Shown here piece by piece: positions 1 through 9,646 of a stretch of DNA of 64,000 bases. Within the stretch, counting starts at the first letter, position 1. Each line of letters starts with the position of its first letter. The notes beneath the pieces are model-generated. The model was not told the origin of the DNA, did not search any database, and saw only the letters and a list, made by a program, of their open reading frames with translations. This stretch comes from Chryseobacterium sp. (lineage in GTDB: Bacteria; Bacteroidota; Bacteroidia; Flavobacteriales; Weeksellaceae), in NCBI GenBank assembly GCA_031277615.1, contig JAITMC010000009.1, forward strand, positions 62,001 to 126,000, in the 5' to 3' direction. The position numbers were made by a program, and so were the translations under genes.

Positions 1-27
1 TGATAGTGACTGTAGGTCTCCTAAAAA

Positions 28-600
28 TTATTTGATGACAAATACAATATTAACAAACGAGCATGCTGTAGCGGTTCCTACTACATCATAACGCAGGATT
101 CCATTGGCGTCAATACTTACGTTCCTTAGAACATTTCCGTCAAAATCCGTTACATAATAATACAGATCCGAGGCATTTAAAAAGAAAGGAATAGCTGCAG
201 GAGCCCCTGTACTGGTTACTCTCGGAGTTGAAAACTGGGTCTTATACAATTGGTATAGGTCCAATGTTCTTCCTGTAGCTAACGTAGAAGTATCAATACT
301 GATGGAAGGCATGTAGAAGAACCTCACGATGTTTCCACTGATGGGTACCCAGTTTGGAGCAGCAGGTGTCCCGATGTTCTGGGTTAATGCCTGCCTTTTC
401 AGATCATAAACCAATAAACCATTTGCCGGAGTGGCCACGGTAGTGAGATCGGAAATTCTTGGGATTAATACACCTTTATTGGTGCCTGTAACATCTAAAG
501 CAGAGCTTTTATCGGGATCCGGAGTGCCAATCCCTATCTGCGCGGTAATGGCGCCGCCGACACAAAGTGCCGCAGCAACGAATAATTTTTCGAATTTCAT
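28..600 (-). CDS. secreted hypothetical protein, flavobacterial surface-protein type
   Basis: The protein is 190 aa. The ATG at 598-600 is chosen because it begins a clean signal peptide (MKFEKLFVAAALC, cleavage near AITAQ). An upstream extension would need a TTG start and adds a charged stretch. After the signal, the segment IGIGT-P-P--SALDV--TNKGVLIPR, followed by PANGLLVYD, is a pattern I recognise from many secreted Flavobacteriia proteins of unknown function, often thought to be surface or adhesin-like. No catalytic motif is visible and there is no obvious T9SS sorting domain at the C-terminus. It appears to be a single gene, with about 480 nt of non-coding DNA upstream. Confidence 0.75.
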   Translation of the reverse strand: MKFEKLFVAAALCVGGAITAQIGIGTPDPDKSSALDVTGTNKGVLIPRISDLTTVATPANGLLVYDLKRQALTQNIGTPAAPNWVPISGNIVRFFYMPSISIDTSTLATGRTLDLYQLYKTQFSTPRVTSTGAPAAIPFFLNASDLYYYVTDFDGNVLRNVSIDANGILRYDVVGTATACSFVNIVFVIK

Positions 601-1077
601 TTTTGTTTTGTTTTTTGTAAATATATAATAATTTACTACATAATTCAATATTTTTTTGAATTTTTTAAACTAAAACAGATATTTATACACAACCTTCTAA
701 AAACGGCTATTATTAAGGTATTTCATAAATCTTTTACTCTCCGGGATTTGATTTATTTGAAAATAACTCTCCTTTATGCTAAACCCTGCCCTTTTTTTAG
801 TTCTGAAAAATGTCACAACATGCACAAGTTCGAAAACGAAATAAAAAAAGTAAGATAAGTAATATAAAACCGGATAATTATTGTATTACAGGTTATCATT
901 GGATCTATAATTGATAAAGTATTTACCATAAGCTTTCATGAGAGCCGTACAATAATATAAAGAGCTTGCCGTAATGAAGGAATCTGAAAATCCTATGAAG
1001 AGCTTAGAAACACTGGTAATGGAAAATAGAAAAAGCCTTTCTTCCGAAAGGCTTTCACTAATTTATTGTAGTTTGTA
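601..1077. other. intergenic region between the surface protein and secDF
   Basis: 477 nt, AT-rich. The only structured element I see is the secDF terminator near its right end. Short frames across it (for example from 974 on the plus strand) run into the antisense of secDF and have no coding character. No exact TAnnTTTG box for the leftward gene was found; TATATTTA near 620 is one base off. Confidence 0.5.
1025..1056 (-). terminator. intrinsic terminator of secDF
   Basis: A 10-bp perfect stem (1032-1041 with 1046-1055) and a 4-nt loop are followed on the minus strand by a T-rich tract. It lies about 20 nt past the secDF stop codon. Confidence 0.85.
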
Positions 1078-3972
1078 TTACTTTGAAGCAAGTACTTCTT
1101 TATTGGATGTTGTCTTTCCGTGCACCTCTTCTTCTTTTCCTGTTTTAAGGAAGTCATAAGCGATTGCCGAGGCAATGAAGATGGATGAATAGGTACCAAA
1201 TCCGATACCGATAAGCATTGCAAACATGAATCCTCTCAGGTTATCACCTCCAAAAATGAAGATCGCAAGAATCACAAGGATGGTGGTGAATGAGGTGTTG
1301 AATGTTCTACCTAACGTACTGGAGATGGAATCATCAAATAACCCTGCTAATGTTAAAGATTTCTTCTCCCTCAGGTATTCCCTGATACGGTCAAAGATAA
1401 TTACTGTGTCATTGATGGAGTATCCTAATACGGTAAGGATCGCTGCAATGAAATCCTGGTTGATCTCCATGTTGAACGGCATATATTTGTGAAGAAGCGA
1501 GTAAGTTCCCAAAATAATTACCGCATCGTGGAACAATGCTGCCACCGCACCAAGAGAGAACTGCCATTTGCTGAATCGTACAAGAATGTAAATGAAGATT
1601 CCCGCTAAAGCAGCTACTACAGCAAGGATACCGTGTGTTTTGATATCATCTGCTACCGTAGGACCTACTTTTTCAGAAGAAATAATTCCGGCATGTTCTT
1701 TATCTGCAGATTTGAAATCAGTCAGCGTAATTCCTGCAGGAAGGTTTGATTTCAACCCTTCGTATAGTTTCTGTTCAACAATCTGGTCAGCTTTTAAAGA
1801 TTCATCTTCGATCAAATAATCTGTAGAGATTTTCAGCTGTTTATCGTTTCCGAAAGTTTTGGCTTCAACAGAAGAGTTTTTACCGTCTTCCGTTTTAAAG
1901 ATCTTTGTTAAGTTTTCTTCTACATCGTTAGCATTAACTGTTTTATCAAATCTTACAACATAGTTTCTACCTCCTGTGAAGTCGATCCCGTATTTAAATC
2001 CGTGTGTTGCGATTGAAATAATACAAACTACGGTTAATACTGCAGAAATAATATAAGCATATTTTCTCTTTCCGATGAAATCGATCCAGGTATTTCTGAA
2101 CAGATTCTTTGTCGGAGGAGTCCATACGGAAAGACCTTTACCTTTATCAAGTCTGCTGAAGATCATTACTCTTGAAAGAAGTACTGAAGTGAACAATGTC
2201 ATTACAATACCGATCATCAGTGTTAAAGCGAATCCTTTGATAGGTCCTGTTCCGAAGAAGAATAGCACCACAGCGGTAAGTAATGTAGTCGTGTGGCCAT
2301 CGATAATCGCATTCAAAGCGTGTTTGAAACCGTCTTTATAAGCTTCAAGAATGCTCTTCCCTGCGAATAGCTCTTCTTTCGTTCTTTCATAGATGATTAC
2401 GTTCGTATCCACTGCCATGGCCATCGTAAGTACGATACCTGCAATACCAGGAAGGGTAAGGGTAAAGTCTCCGGAATCCATAATTCCGAAAATGTAGAAT
2501 AGGTTGATGACCATTGCGATTACCGCATATACTCCGGCACCACCGTAGTAGAAAATGATATAAACGATGATAATAAGGAATGCAATGGCAAATGAGATCA
2601 TCCCGGCATTAATAGATTCCTGTCCTAAAGACGGACCTACCTGAGTAGCCTGAACCACTTTTGCTCCTGCCGGTAATTTACCAGCTCCCAAAACATCTAC
2701 CAGTTCTTTAGCTTCTTCCTGAGAGAAGTTACCAGAGATCTGAGTTCTTCCGTTAGGAATAGCACCTACAACGTTTGGAGCAGTGTATACTCTGTTATCA
2801 AGTGTTACAGCTACTGGTTTTCCAACGTTTTTCTCCGTTAAAGTTTTCCATTCTTTAGCTCCTTTGGAATCCATCTGCATATCTACTACTACTCTTCCAA
2901 GTTCGTCATAGCTGATGTTAGCTGTTTCTACAGCACCGTCTACCGGAGCTTTCTGGTTGATGTTACTTCTGATCGCATACAATACCAAATCATCAGGACT
3001 TGTTGCTTCAGGTTTGTAACCCCAGATAAACTGTGTATATTTAATGTTAGCCGGACGTAAAGACTGAGCTACTTTGCTGTTTAAAATCTTATTTACCGCA
3101 GCAGTATCAGATAATTTTACGCTCGCAACACCGTTGCTTCTTAATTTGTCAAGCTGAAGAAGGTTCATGAAGTTAACATTCTTTTTAACTCCCATTGAAT
3201 CTCCTTTTGCACTTACCATAGTTGTTAAATTCTGGAAATAAGGAGCGATTTCAGTTACCTGCTGTACTTCCCAGAACTGAAGTTTTGCTGAAGTCTGAAG
3301 CATCTTCTTTACTTTGTCGATGTCTTTCATCCCCGGCATTTCAACTGAAATTCTTGCTGTACCCGGAACTCTCTGAACGTTCGGCTGAATAGCCCCAAGC
3401 TTATCAATCCTTGTTCTGATAACCTCAAAAGCAGTTCCTACAGAAAGATCAATTCTTCTTTTTACGATGCTTTTTACCTGATCATCAGAAGTATTGTATT
3501 TAATCTCAGACAGGTTGGTATTTCCGAAAAGTTCAGGATCTGCCAGCTTAAGGTTGGTTCCTTTGGCTTTGTTGATCACATCAAACTGCTCAAAGAAATT
3601 GTCGATGTAAGATTTTGTAGAATTTTTCTGAACCTCGTCAGTTTTGTTCAAAGCCTCAATAAGAACAGGATTGGTAGAAAAGTTGGTAAGATCGTTTACC
3701 AGGTCTCTCTGGTTGATCTCCAACAGCACGTTGATCCCTCCTTTTAAGTCAAGACCAAGTTTCATTTCCTTGTCCTTAGCTTTTGAATAGTAAAGCTTTG
3801 TATAACCGAGATTAAGAGTGTCTTCCTTGATTCGTTTGATCTCTTTCTCGTTCCCCTTCGCAGCTTCAATCTGCGATTCAATTTTGCTGGCGTACCAGGT
3901 TGGCAACAGCTCGTTTAAGCATATCAGCCCTAGCACAATAGCAACAATTGTAATAAGTCCTTTTCCTTGCAT
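1078..3972 (-). CDS. secDF: protein translocase subunit SecDF (fused SecD-SecF)
   Basis: 964 aa inner-membrane protein that uses the proton motive force to pull secreted proteins through SecYEG from the periplasmic side. The SecD half starts with a TM segment (about 6-25) and LGLDLKGG at 72-79. It then has a large periplasmic part and a six-TM region containing AMAVDTNVIIYERTKEE. The SecF half starts near residue 620, with its own TM, GIDFTGGRNY near 660 and a second TM bundle with GYSINDTVIIFDRIRE. SecD and SecF are separate genes in many bacteria; the fusion is common in Bacteroidota. The start is supported by a -7 box 29 nt upstream. It is monocistronic, ending in a strong terminator. Given the number of exported proteins in this genome it should be essential or nearly so. 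Confidence 0.97.
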   Translation of the reverse strand: MQGKGLITIVAIVLGLICLNELLPTWYASKIESQIEAAKGNEKEIKRIKEDTLNLGYTKLYYSKAKDKEMKLGLDLKGGINVLLEINQRDLVNDLTNFSTNPVLIEALNKTDEVQKNSTKSYIDNFFEQFDVINKAKGTNLKLADPELFGNTNLSEIKYNTSDDQVKSIVKRRIDLSVGTAFEVIRTRIDKLGAIQPNVQRVPGTARISVEMPGMKDIDKVKKMLQTSAKLQFWEVQQVTEIAPYFQNLTTMVSAKGDSMGVKKNVNFMNLLQLDKLRSNGVASVKLSDTAAVNKILNSKVAQSLRPANIKYTQFIWGYKPEATSPDDLVLYAIRSNINQKAPVDGAVETANISYDELGRVVVDMQMDSKGAKEWKTLTEKNVGKPVAVTLDNRVYTAPNVVGAIPNGRTQISGNFSQEEAKELVDVLGAGKLPAGAKVVQATQVGPSLGQESINAGMISFAIAFLIIIVYIIFYYGGAGVYAVIAMVINLFYIFGIMDSGDFTLTLPGIAGIVLTMAMAVDTNVIIYERTKEELFAGKSILEAYKDGFKHALNAIIDGHTTTLLTAVVLFFFGTGPIKGFALTLMIGIVMTLFTSVLLSRVMIFSRLDKGKGLSVWTPPTKNLFRNTWIDFIGKRKYAYIISAVLTVVCIISIATHGFKYGIDFTGGRNYVVRFDKTVNANDVEENLTKIFKTEDGKNSSVEAKTFGNDKQLKISTDYLIEDESLKADQIVEQKLYEGLKSNLPAGITLTDFKSADKEHAGIISSEKVGPTVADDIKTHGILAVVAALAGIFIYILVRFSKWQFSLGAVAALFHDAVIILGTYSLLHKYMPFNMEINQDFIAAILTVLGYSINDTVIIFDRIREYLREKKSLTLAGLFDDSISSTLGRTFNTSFTTILVILAIFIFGGDNLRGFMFAMLIGIGFGTYSSIFIASAIAYDFLKTGKEEEVHGKTTSNKEVLASK

Positions 3973-4001
3973 TTTGTTATAACTACGTTAAATTAAGTCG
4001 G

Positions 4002-4009
4002 CAAATATA
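4002..4009 (-). promoter_or_regulatory. -7 box of the secDF promoter
   Basis: TATATTTG on the minus strand matches the Bacteroidota consensus TAnnTTTG exactly and lies 29 nt upstream of the secDF ATG. Confidence 0.55.
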
Positions 4010-4190
4010 ATGATTTTCTTGATATTTTATGAATTTTTTAACAACAGAAATGGTTTATTTTCAGATATATCGGCGTTTTAATTTCTATTTAAGATTTAAC
4101 AATTTTTTCATGGTATTATCATGAAATTTTCAAATTTATATTGGTACAAAATTTTCATTCTCACATCAATACACTAAATATCAAAATATT

Positions 4191-5561
4191 ATGAAAAAAT
4201 TACTTTTTACTCTTGGAATTTTTTCTTCCTTAATTGTTAATTCTCAAAGTATTAATTTGGAAGAATTCGCATCCGGGCTTACCAGTCCTGTAGAAATTAC
4301 CAACGCCGGAGATACCCGCCTCTTCGTTGTGCAGCAAAACGGCATCATTAAGATTATTCAGCCGAACGGAACAGCCAACACAGCCGATTTTCTTAATATC
4401 AACAGTAAGATACTTTTTGGGGGAGAAAGAGGCCTTTTAGGGCTTGCCTTTCATCCTCAATACACTTCCAACGGGTATTTCTTCGTGTATTACAACAACA
4501 CGGCAGGCAATATCATTGTGGCCCGATATTCCGTAAACCCTACCAATCCCGATATTGCAGATCCGGCTTCTGAAAAAATCTTACTGAACATTCCCAAACC
4601 TTTTGACAATCACAATGGCGGCAGCATTCATTTTGCCCCTGACGGCAATCTCTGGATTGTAACCGGAGACGGAGGCAGTGGCGGTGATCCCAACAACAAT
4701 GCCCAGAATAAAAATTCGCTTTTAGGAAAAATGCTCAGGATTGATGTAAACGCTACCGGTCCATACAATATTCCGGCAGGAAATCCTTTTGCAGGAGCAG
4801 GTGTAGACGGTGCTGATGAGATTTGGGCCTACGGACTCCGAAACGCATGGAAGTTTTCATTTGATCTTACCACAGGAAATGCGATGATTGCCGATGTGGG
4901 ACAGGGTGCCATAGAAGAAATTAATCAGGTTCTGATCTCACAGGCCGGAATCAACTATGGCTGGCGATGCTATGAAGGGAACAATGCTTATAATACAGTG
5001 GGCTGCCCCGGTATGGCAACCATGACTTTTCCGGTTGCAGTTTATGATCATTCAGGAGGGAAATGCTCTGTTACCGGAGGCTATGTGTACAGAGGAACCC
5101 AATATCCCTCTCTTCAGGGTAAATATTTTCTTGCAGATTACTGTTCCCAACAGATCGGAATACTGAATGCTGACAATTCCATTGTATGGACCAGTCCGAG
5201 CTCGGGGAACAGCTTCTCCACTTTCGGCCAGGACGCTCAGAAAGAACTGTATGTAGCGGCAGTGAACAGTGGAAAAATCTTTAAAATCACGACAGGAACC
5301 TTATCTACAGAAGAGCTTAGTCATTACAGCCCTGTAAGAATTTATCCGAATCCGGCCTCTGATAAAGTTTTCGTTGAAGGCTTCACCGAAGAAAACCGGT
5401 CTGCGGAACTCATCAGTACGGAAGGAAAAACAGTCCGGGAAAATGCTAAGATTGAAAATGACGGCAGTATCGATATCACAGGAATTCCAACCGGCGTTTA
5501 TTACCTGATCTTAAAATCCGGAGATCTGAAATCATTCAGCCAGAAACTGATTGTTAAATAA
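4191..5561 (+). CDS. secreted PQQ-dependent sugar dehydrogenase-like protein with T9SS sorting domain
   Basis: 456 aa. A signal peptide (1-18) is followed by a glucose/sorbosone dehydrogenase beta-propeller (about 22-370). This family oxidises aldose sugars with PQQ. FHPQY near 88, NHNGGSIHF at 140-148 (His141 matches the catalytic base region of soluble glucose dehydrogenase) and WIVTGDGGSGGDP at 155-167 are family motifs. The C-terminus from residue 384 begins IYPNPASDK and ends in SFSQKLIVK, a type A Por secretion sorting domain, so the protein should cross the outer membrane by the type IX system and be surface-anchored or released. It is divergent from secDF and appears monocistronic. 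PQQ use is inferred from family; whether the host makes PQQ cannot be seen here. Confidence 0.88.
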   Translation: MKKLLFTLGIFSSLIVNSQSINLEEFASGLTSPVEITNAGDTRLFVVQQNGIIKIIQPNGTANTADFLNINSKILFGGERGLLGLAFHPQYTSNGYFFVYYNNTAGNIIVARYSVNPTNPDIADPASEKILLNIPKPFDNHNGGSIHFAPDGNLWIVTGDGGSGGDPNNNAQNKNSLLGKMLRIDVNATGPYNIPAGNPFAGAGVDGADEIWAYGLRNAWKFSFDLTTGNAMIADVGQGAIEEINQVLISQAGINYGWRCYEGNNAYNTVGCPGMATMTFPVAVYDHSGGKCSVTGGYVYRGTQYPSLQGKYFLADYCSQQIGILNADNSIVWTSPSSGNSFSTFGQDAQKELYVAAVNSGKIFKITTGTLSTEELSHYSPVRIYPNPASDKVFVEGFTEENRSAELISTEGKTVRENAKIENDGSIDITGIPTGVYYLILKSGDLKSFSQKLIVK

Positions 5562-5779
5562 TCTGAATTCAGGTTGGATGAGGGAAGATAGATGATGGAA
5601 GTTTTGAAGATCGTAAAATAATAACCGATTAAAGGTTCAGAACTCATCTGTTGAAGCAGATGATCAGAGAGGTTTTTGAAAGCTCAACGTCATGAATACT
5701 ACTTAAAAGTGGTTTTCATATTCCAGACTTTTTTTAATCCAAATCAGGATAAAATATTTCATATAAAAACCAAAAAATC

Positions 5780-5812
5780 AAGCCTCAGCTACTTTTTGCA
5801 GGGGCTTTTTTA
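5780..5812. terminator. bidirectional terminator between convergent genes
   Basis: A 7-bp stem (5780-5786 with 5801-5807, one G-U pair) is flanked by an A-run on the left and a T-run on the right, so it can terminate both the sugar dehydrogenase and the leftward membrane-protein gene. It overlaps the last codons of the latter. Confidence 0.65.
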
Positions 5813-6987
5813 TATAGATAAATCAGAATGGCGAAAACCGGAACCAGAACGATTAATCTTACCGGTAATGAAAAGTTTTCTTTCTGAGAATGGAAAAGGA
5901 TATTTGGAAACAGGGAAACCAACGCTACTGCAATCAGAAAAAAGGTAATTTCCAACCAGGATAATGTATTTCCGGATAGATCTTTAACGCGGCATCGGTC
6001 CCGTAAAATCCAAAAACAAAGGAAAAGCATCATAAACGGAAAAGCCCAGATTCTGGGAGTATCCCACGCAATAGCGTGCAGCAAAAGCGGGGAAACGGAT
6101 ACAGCAGCCAAAACCATCAAAAGCCGGATATCTGTTTTTTGCAGTTCCCTGTAAACCATATACATCATAAAAAGCAATGGTATTCCGTATTTGATTGTAC
6201 ACTTCGAAACAAAAACACGTTTCAGAAAATAAGGAAGTTCACTTTTAAGATAATTGGAAAAACTTTCGGTATAGGCTGCTGCCACTGAATAGGCAACTCT
6301 TTCTTTGATCTTTCCTGTATTTTGCAAATAGGTATAGATTGCCTGAAAATTTTTGTTCCCATAAGACTCCTGATAAAAAGATATCGAAACAACCGCTACC
6401 AAAGGAAACAGCAAGTAAAATCCCAGTTTTTTGAACAGTGTCTGATTAAAAACCAGCTTATTATCCTGAATTTCATTTGCCAAAAATGCAAAAAGACAGA
6501 CAGGAACCATGAGGAATAAAGAGATTTCATGCACTACGATGCAGAATGTAGTCAGCAATGCCGGTATCAGGATCATCTTATTTCTGATCAGATAAACCGA
6601 TATAATGGTCGTCAGCATAATCAGATGATCAAAATAGCCCATAAGATGCATTGAAAGTACGGCATATTGCGACAGAAAAAAGATGAGATAAAATAAAACC
6701 TTATTAAAACTGTACTCCTTCCACGTTTCTCTGACGGCAATGACCAGTAATGCGAGATAAAGCATAACTAAAATCACTGCTGATACCATCAGGATATTGA
6801 ATTCTGTTTTTTCGAGGAAGAAACCAAAAATCTCTCCGCCCAGTCCTCTTTTTATAAAGCCGAATCGGTAATCCATCAGCCAATGTGCCACAGCCCACCG
6901 GTCCGGAAGTCCAATAGTCTTCAGAACACTGAAGGACAATAAATACACATATAAGAAAACAATGAGAAATTTATAGCTGCGGTTCAT
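5785..6987 (-). CDS. polytopic membrane protein of unknown function
   Basis: 400 aa with about 9-10 predicted TM segments spread over the whole length and few charged loops. Near the N-terminus, after TM1, is WLMDYRFGFIKRGLGGE. A charged extracytoplasmic motif like this after the first helix, in a long multispan protein, recalls GT-C-fold or polysaccharide polymerase-like proteins. I cannot assign a family. It starts 5 nt after the hemN stop codon, so it is very probably co-transcribed with hemN, though no functional link is obvious. The ATG is at 6985-6987. The downstream hairpin overlaps its stop codon. Confidence 0.8.
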   Translation of the reverse strand: MNRSYKFLIVFLYVYLLSFSVLKTIGLPDRWAVAHWLMDYRFGFIKRGLGGEIFGFFLEKTEFNILMVSAVILVMLYLALLVIAVRETWKEYSFNKVLFYLIFFLSQYAVLSMHLMGYFDHLIMLTTIISVYLIRNKMILIPALLTTFCIVVHEISLFLMVPVCLFAFLANEIQDNKLVFNQTLFKKLGFYLLFPLVAVVSISFYQESYGNKNFQAIYTYLQNTGKIKERVAYSVAAAYTESFSNYLKSELPYFLKRVFVSKCTIKYGIPLLFMMYMVYRELQKTDIRLLMVLAAVSVSPLLLHAIAWDTPRIWAFPFMMLFLCFWILRDRCRVKDLSGNTLSWLEITFFLIAVALVSLFPNILFHSQKENFSLPVRLIVLVPVFAILIYLYKKAPAKSS

Positions 6988-6992
6988 AGATT

Positions 6993-8351
6993 CTATATGG
7001 TCATGGAGAAAATTCTCGTTTCAGGCTTATTCCTCATCATTCTAAGGTCAAAAACCATGGCTACATTTCTTGTAAAAGCTCTTCCTTTTTCTGTAATTTT
7101 TATCTGATGGTCGCTGATTTCCACCAATTCATCATTCTCCATTTCCTTCAGCATATCAAGAGCATTATCCAGTTCAGGGAAAGAATTTTCTGCATCAAAA
7201 GTGGTTTCCAGCTGGCACATCAGGTTCAGAATATGCCTTCGGACGGTAAGGTCTTCCTGGTTAAGGATATGCCCTTTTACAACAGGAATTATACCTTCTT
7301 CTACCGCTTTCTGATACTCTTCCACTGTTTTAACGTTCTGGGCAAATGCATACCATGAATCAGAAATCGCAGACATTCCGAGACCTACCATCAGTTGGGT
7401 ATTGCTTGAGGTGTACCCCATAAAGTTCCGGTGAAGTTTCTTATGAATCAGGGACTGGTACAGATCATCATGCTCCAGAGAGAAGTGGTCCATCCCAACT
7501 TCAATATATCCTAAATCCTGAAGAAGTTTTTTCCCATCTTCATACAAACGTCGTTTTTCTTCACCGCTCGGGAGATCATTTTCATCAAAGCCCCGCTGCC
7601 CCACTCCTTTTACCCACGGCACGTGAGCATAGGAATAAAAAGCAAGCCGGTCCGGTTTCAGCTCCATGGTTTTTCGGATCGTATGTTCCATGGCTTCCCA
7701 ACTCTGATGCGGCAATCCGAAAACAAGATCATGACTGATTCCCCTATAACCGATCTCTTTGGCCCATTCCGTTACATTTTTCACATTCTCAAAAGGCTGA
7801 ATACGGTTGATCGCCTTCTGAACTTTAGGATCATAATCCTGAACCCCGAAACTCACTCTTCTGAAGCCAAGATCATATAGGGTCTGAAGATGTTCTCTTG
7901 TCGTATTGTTAGGATGTCCTTCAAAAGAAAACTCCGGATGTTTCGCAATATCTACTGTTGAGAAAATCCCTTCCAGTAATGTTTTTAAATTTTCAGGTGA
8001 AAAAAAGGTTGGTGTCCCTCCACCCAGGTGAAGCTCTTTCAGTTTAGGTCTTTCGTTAAAAAGATCAAGATAAAGTTTCCACTCCTTCAAAACACTTTCC
8101 AGGTAAGGTACTTCAACACTGTGCTGTTTGGTAATACGCTTGTGACAGGCACAGAAAGTACACAGTGCCTCACAGAAAGGCAAATGAATATAAATAGAAA
8201 TTCCCTCCTCTGCATTAGTTTCATGAAAAGACCTGATAACGCTTTCTTTCCATTGTTCCGGTGAAAATGTGGTTTCATCCCAATACGGAACAGTAGGATA
8301 AGAAGTGTAACGTGGTCCGGGAATATTATACTTATCTATTAAAGAGTTCAT
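6993..8351 (-). CDS. hemN: oxygen-independent coproporphyrinogen III oxidase
   Basis: 452 aa radical-SAM enzyme converting coproporphyrinogen III to protoporphyrinogen IX without oxygen, a cytoplasmic step of haem synthesis. The radical SAM cluster motif CxxxCxxC is Cys60, Cys64 and Cys67, with the extra Cys69 typical of true HemN. GGGTP is at 110-114. The N-terminal YNIPGPRYTSYPT and the HemN C-terminal domain are present, and the length is normal for HemN rather than for HemW. A -7 box lies about 56 nt upstream. The gene leads a two-gene unit with the membrane protein downstream. Confidence 0.96.
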   Translation of the reverse strand: MNSLIDKYNIPGPRYTSYPTVPYWDETTFSPEQWKESVIRSFHETNAEEGISIYIHLPFCEALCTFCACHKRITKQHSVEVPYLESVLKEWKLYLDLFNERPKLKELHLGGGTPTFFSPENLKTLLEGIFSTVDIAKHPEFSFEGHPNNTTREHLQTLYDLGFRRVSFGVQDYDPKVQKAINRIQPFENVKNVTEWAKEIGYRGISHDLVFGLPHQSWEAMEHTIRKTMELKPDRLAFYSYAHVPWVKGVGQRGFDENDLPSGEEKRRLYEDGKKLLQDLGYIEVGMDHFSLEHDDLYQSLIHKKLHRNFMGYTSSNTQLMVGLGMSAISDSWYAFAQNVKTVEEYQKAVEEGIIPVVKGHILNQEDLTVRRHILNLMCQLETTFDAENSFPELDNALDMLKEMENDELVEISDHQIKITEKGRAFTRNVAMVFDLRMMRNKPETRIFSMTI

Positions 8352-8407
8352 TTTGAAATTAAATTTATAGGGAATGAAAATTTAACCTTAGCTAAAATCT
8401 CATCCTA

Positions 8408-8415
8408 CAAAATTA
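8408..8415 (-). promoter_or_regulatory. -7 box of the hemN promoter
   Basis: TAATTTTG on the minus strand matches TAnnTTTG exactly, 56 nt upstream of the hemN start. Confidence 0.45.
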
Positions 8416-8592
8416 ACCATTAGTTATGAATTCTGCCCTATGAATTATATTAGGTTCTATTTTATAATGAATCTAAATACCTTCAATATCCCACCCATAA
8501 ACAGAAAACCCTTTTCCACAACTCTTTAGAAAAGCAAACCCGGTGGAACTAGTATTTTCTATAATTCCGGTAGAAATTATCAATAGTCCGTA

Positions 8593-9603
8593 TTATTTCA
8601 GCTTCATCACCGAAATCCTGTCTTTACCGGCAAAAACGATGGTATGGTTATCTGCCCAGCTGCACACAAAATATCCTTTTTCATCGGAAATTTTCTTCCA
8701 TGTTTTACCGTAATCAGAAGAATAACTGATGTGCAGGTCTCCTACAGAAACAATTTCTTTTCCCTTGGAGCCCGGCCTTATTTTCACGCAGGTAGTATAT
8801 CCGGCATTGCTTCCGGAAGCCTGAATTTGCCATGTTTTACCACCATCAATGGAGGTTGCTATGTTGTTGATATTCTCAGACTGTTTGGTATAATCGCCAC
8901 CCACAGCAATTCCGAACTGATCCTCAAAAAAATCAATGGAATACATTCCCTGTGCAGATTCCCCCTGAATGAAAGGTGTTTCAAAAACTTCCGTATTTTC
9001 ATTTTTAAGATTCAGCCTTAAAATCCTGGATGCTTTTCCGCCTGTTGCGATCCAAAGGTAGTTTTTTGAGGAAGCGATATTGGTGTTGCTTGCTGCAAAA
9101 GCTGCTTCGCCACTGTTCAGCTGTACGGTATTTTTAAACTTACTCCAGGTTCCGTTTCTGAAAACCGCCAGTTTCAGCATATTATCCGGTTCCGGATCAC
9201 TGAAGCTAAATGCCAGTTTATCATTAACGAAGTGTAAAGCATCATAGAAGGCCGTTTTTGTTGTATCCGTAAAAGCGACCTGAGATTTCAGGCTCTTTTT
9301 ATCAATCTGAAAAAAATAGGCAGGACTCAGGATATTGATCGCATATAATGATTTTTTATCCTGTCCCAAAGTCCTGAATTCAAGTTTCTGATCAGAAAGC
9401 TTAATCTGTTTCTGGTTTTTATGATCCACAAGATCCACATAACCGAATTTAGAATCGGTTCCGCTATACCAGACCTTATGATCATCTGTTTCAATAGCTC
9501 TTATACTGATTTTGTCTTCAAAAACCGGTTGAAAACTTTCTATCTGTTGGGCGAGAGACCATATCCCCCAGCCGGACAATACTATGCAAAAAATCTTTTT
9601 CAT
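8593..9603 (-). CDS. secreted beta-propeller (BNR/sialidase-like repeat) protein
   Basis: 336 aa with the ATG at 9601-9603, which begins a signal peptide MKKIFCIVLSGWGIWSLAQ. The body contains repeated Asp-box-like segments (SIDGGKTWQ, SSDYGKTWK), typical of BNR/sialidase-type and photosystem II assembly factor-like propellers. Flavobacteria often annotate these as oxidoreductases, but no redox motif is seen. The protein is likely periplasmic or outer-membrane exposed. The permease upstream ends in its own terminator 14 nt before this start, so this gene probably has a separate promoter or depends on read-through. Substrate and role are unknown. Confidence 0.75.
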   Translation of the reverse strand: MKKIFCIVLSGWGIWSLAQQIESFQPVFEDKISIRAIETDDHKVWYSGTDSKFGYVDLVDHKNQKQIKLSDQKLEFRTLGQDKKSLYAINILSPAYFFQIDKKSLKSQVAFTDTTKTAFYDALHFVNDKLAFSFSDPEPDNMLKLAVFRNGTWSKFKNTVQLNSGEAAFAASNTNIASSKNYLWIATGGKASRILRLNLKNENTEVFETPFIQGESAQGMYSIDFFEDQFGIAVGGDYTKQSENINNIATSIDGGKTWQIQASGSNAGYTTCVKIRPGSKGKEIVSVGDLHISYSSDYGKTWKKISDEKGYFVCSWADNHTIVFAGKDRISVMKLK

Positions 9604-9617
9604 ACGAATAAACAAAA

Positions 9618-9637
9618 AAAACCGCCAGAGCGGTTTT
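9618..9637 (-). terminator. intrinsic terminator of the amino acid permease
   Basis: An 8-bp stem (9618-9625 with 9630-9637) and a CAGA loop are followed by a T-run on the minus strand, 10 nt past the permease stop. Confidence 0.8.
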
Positions 9638-9646
9638 ATAGTATCA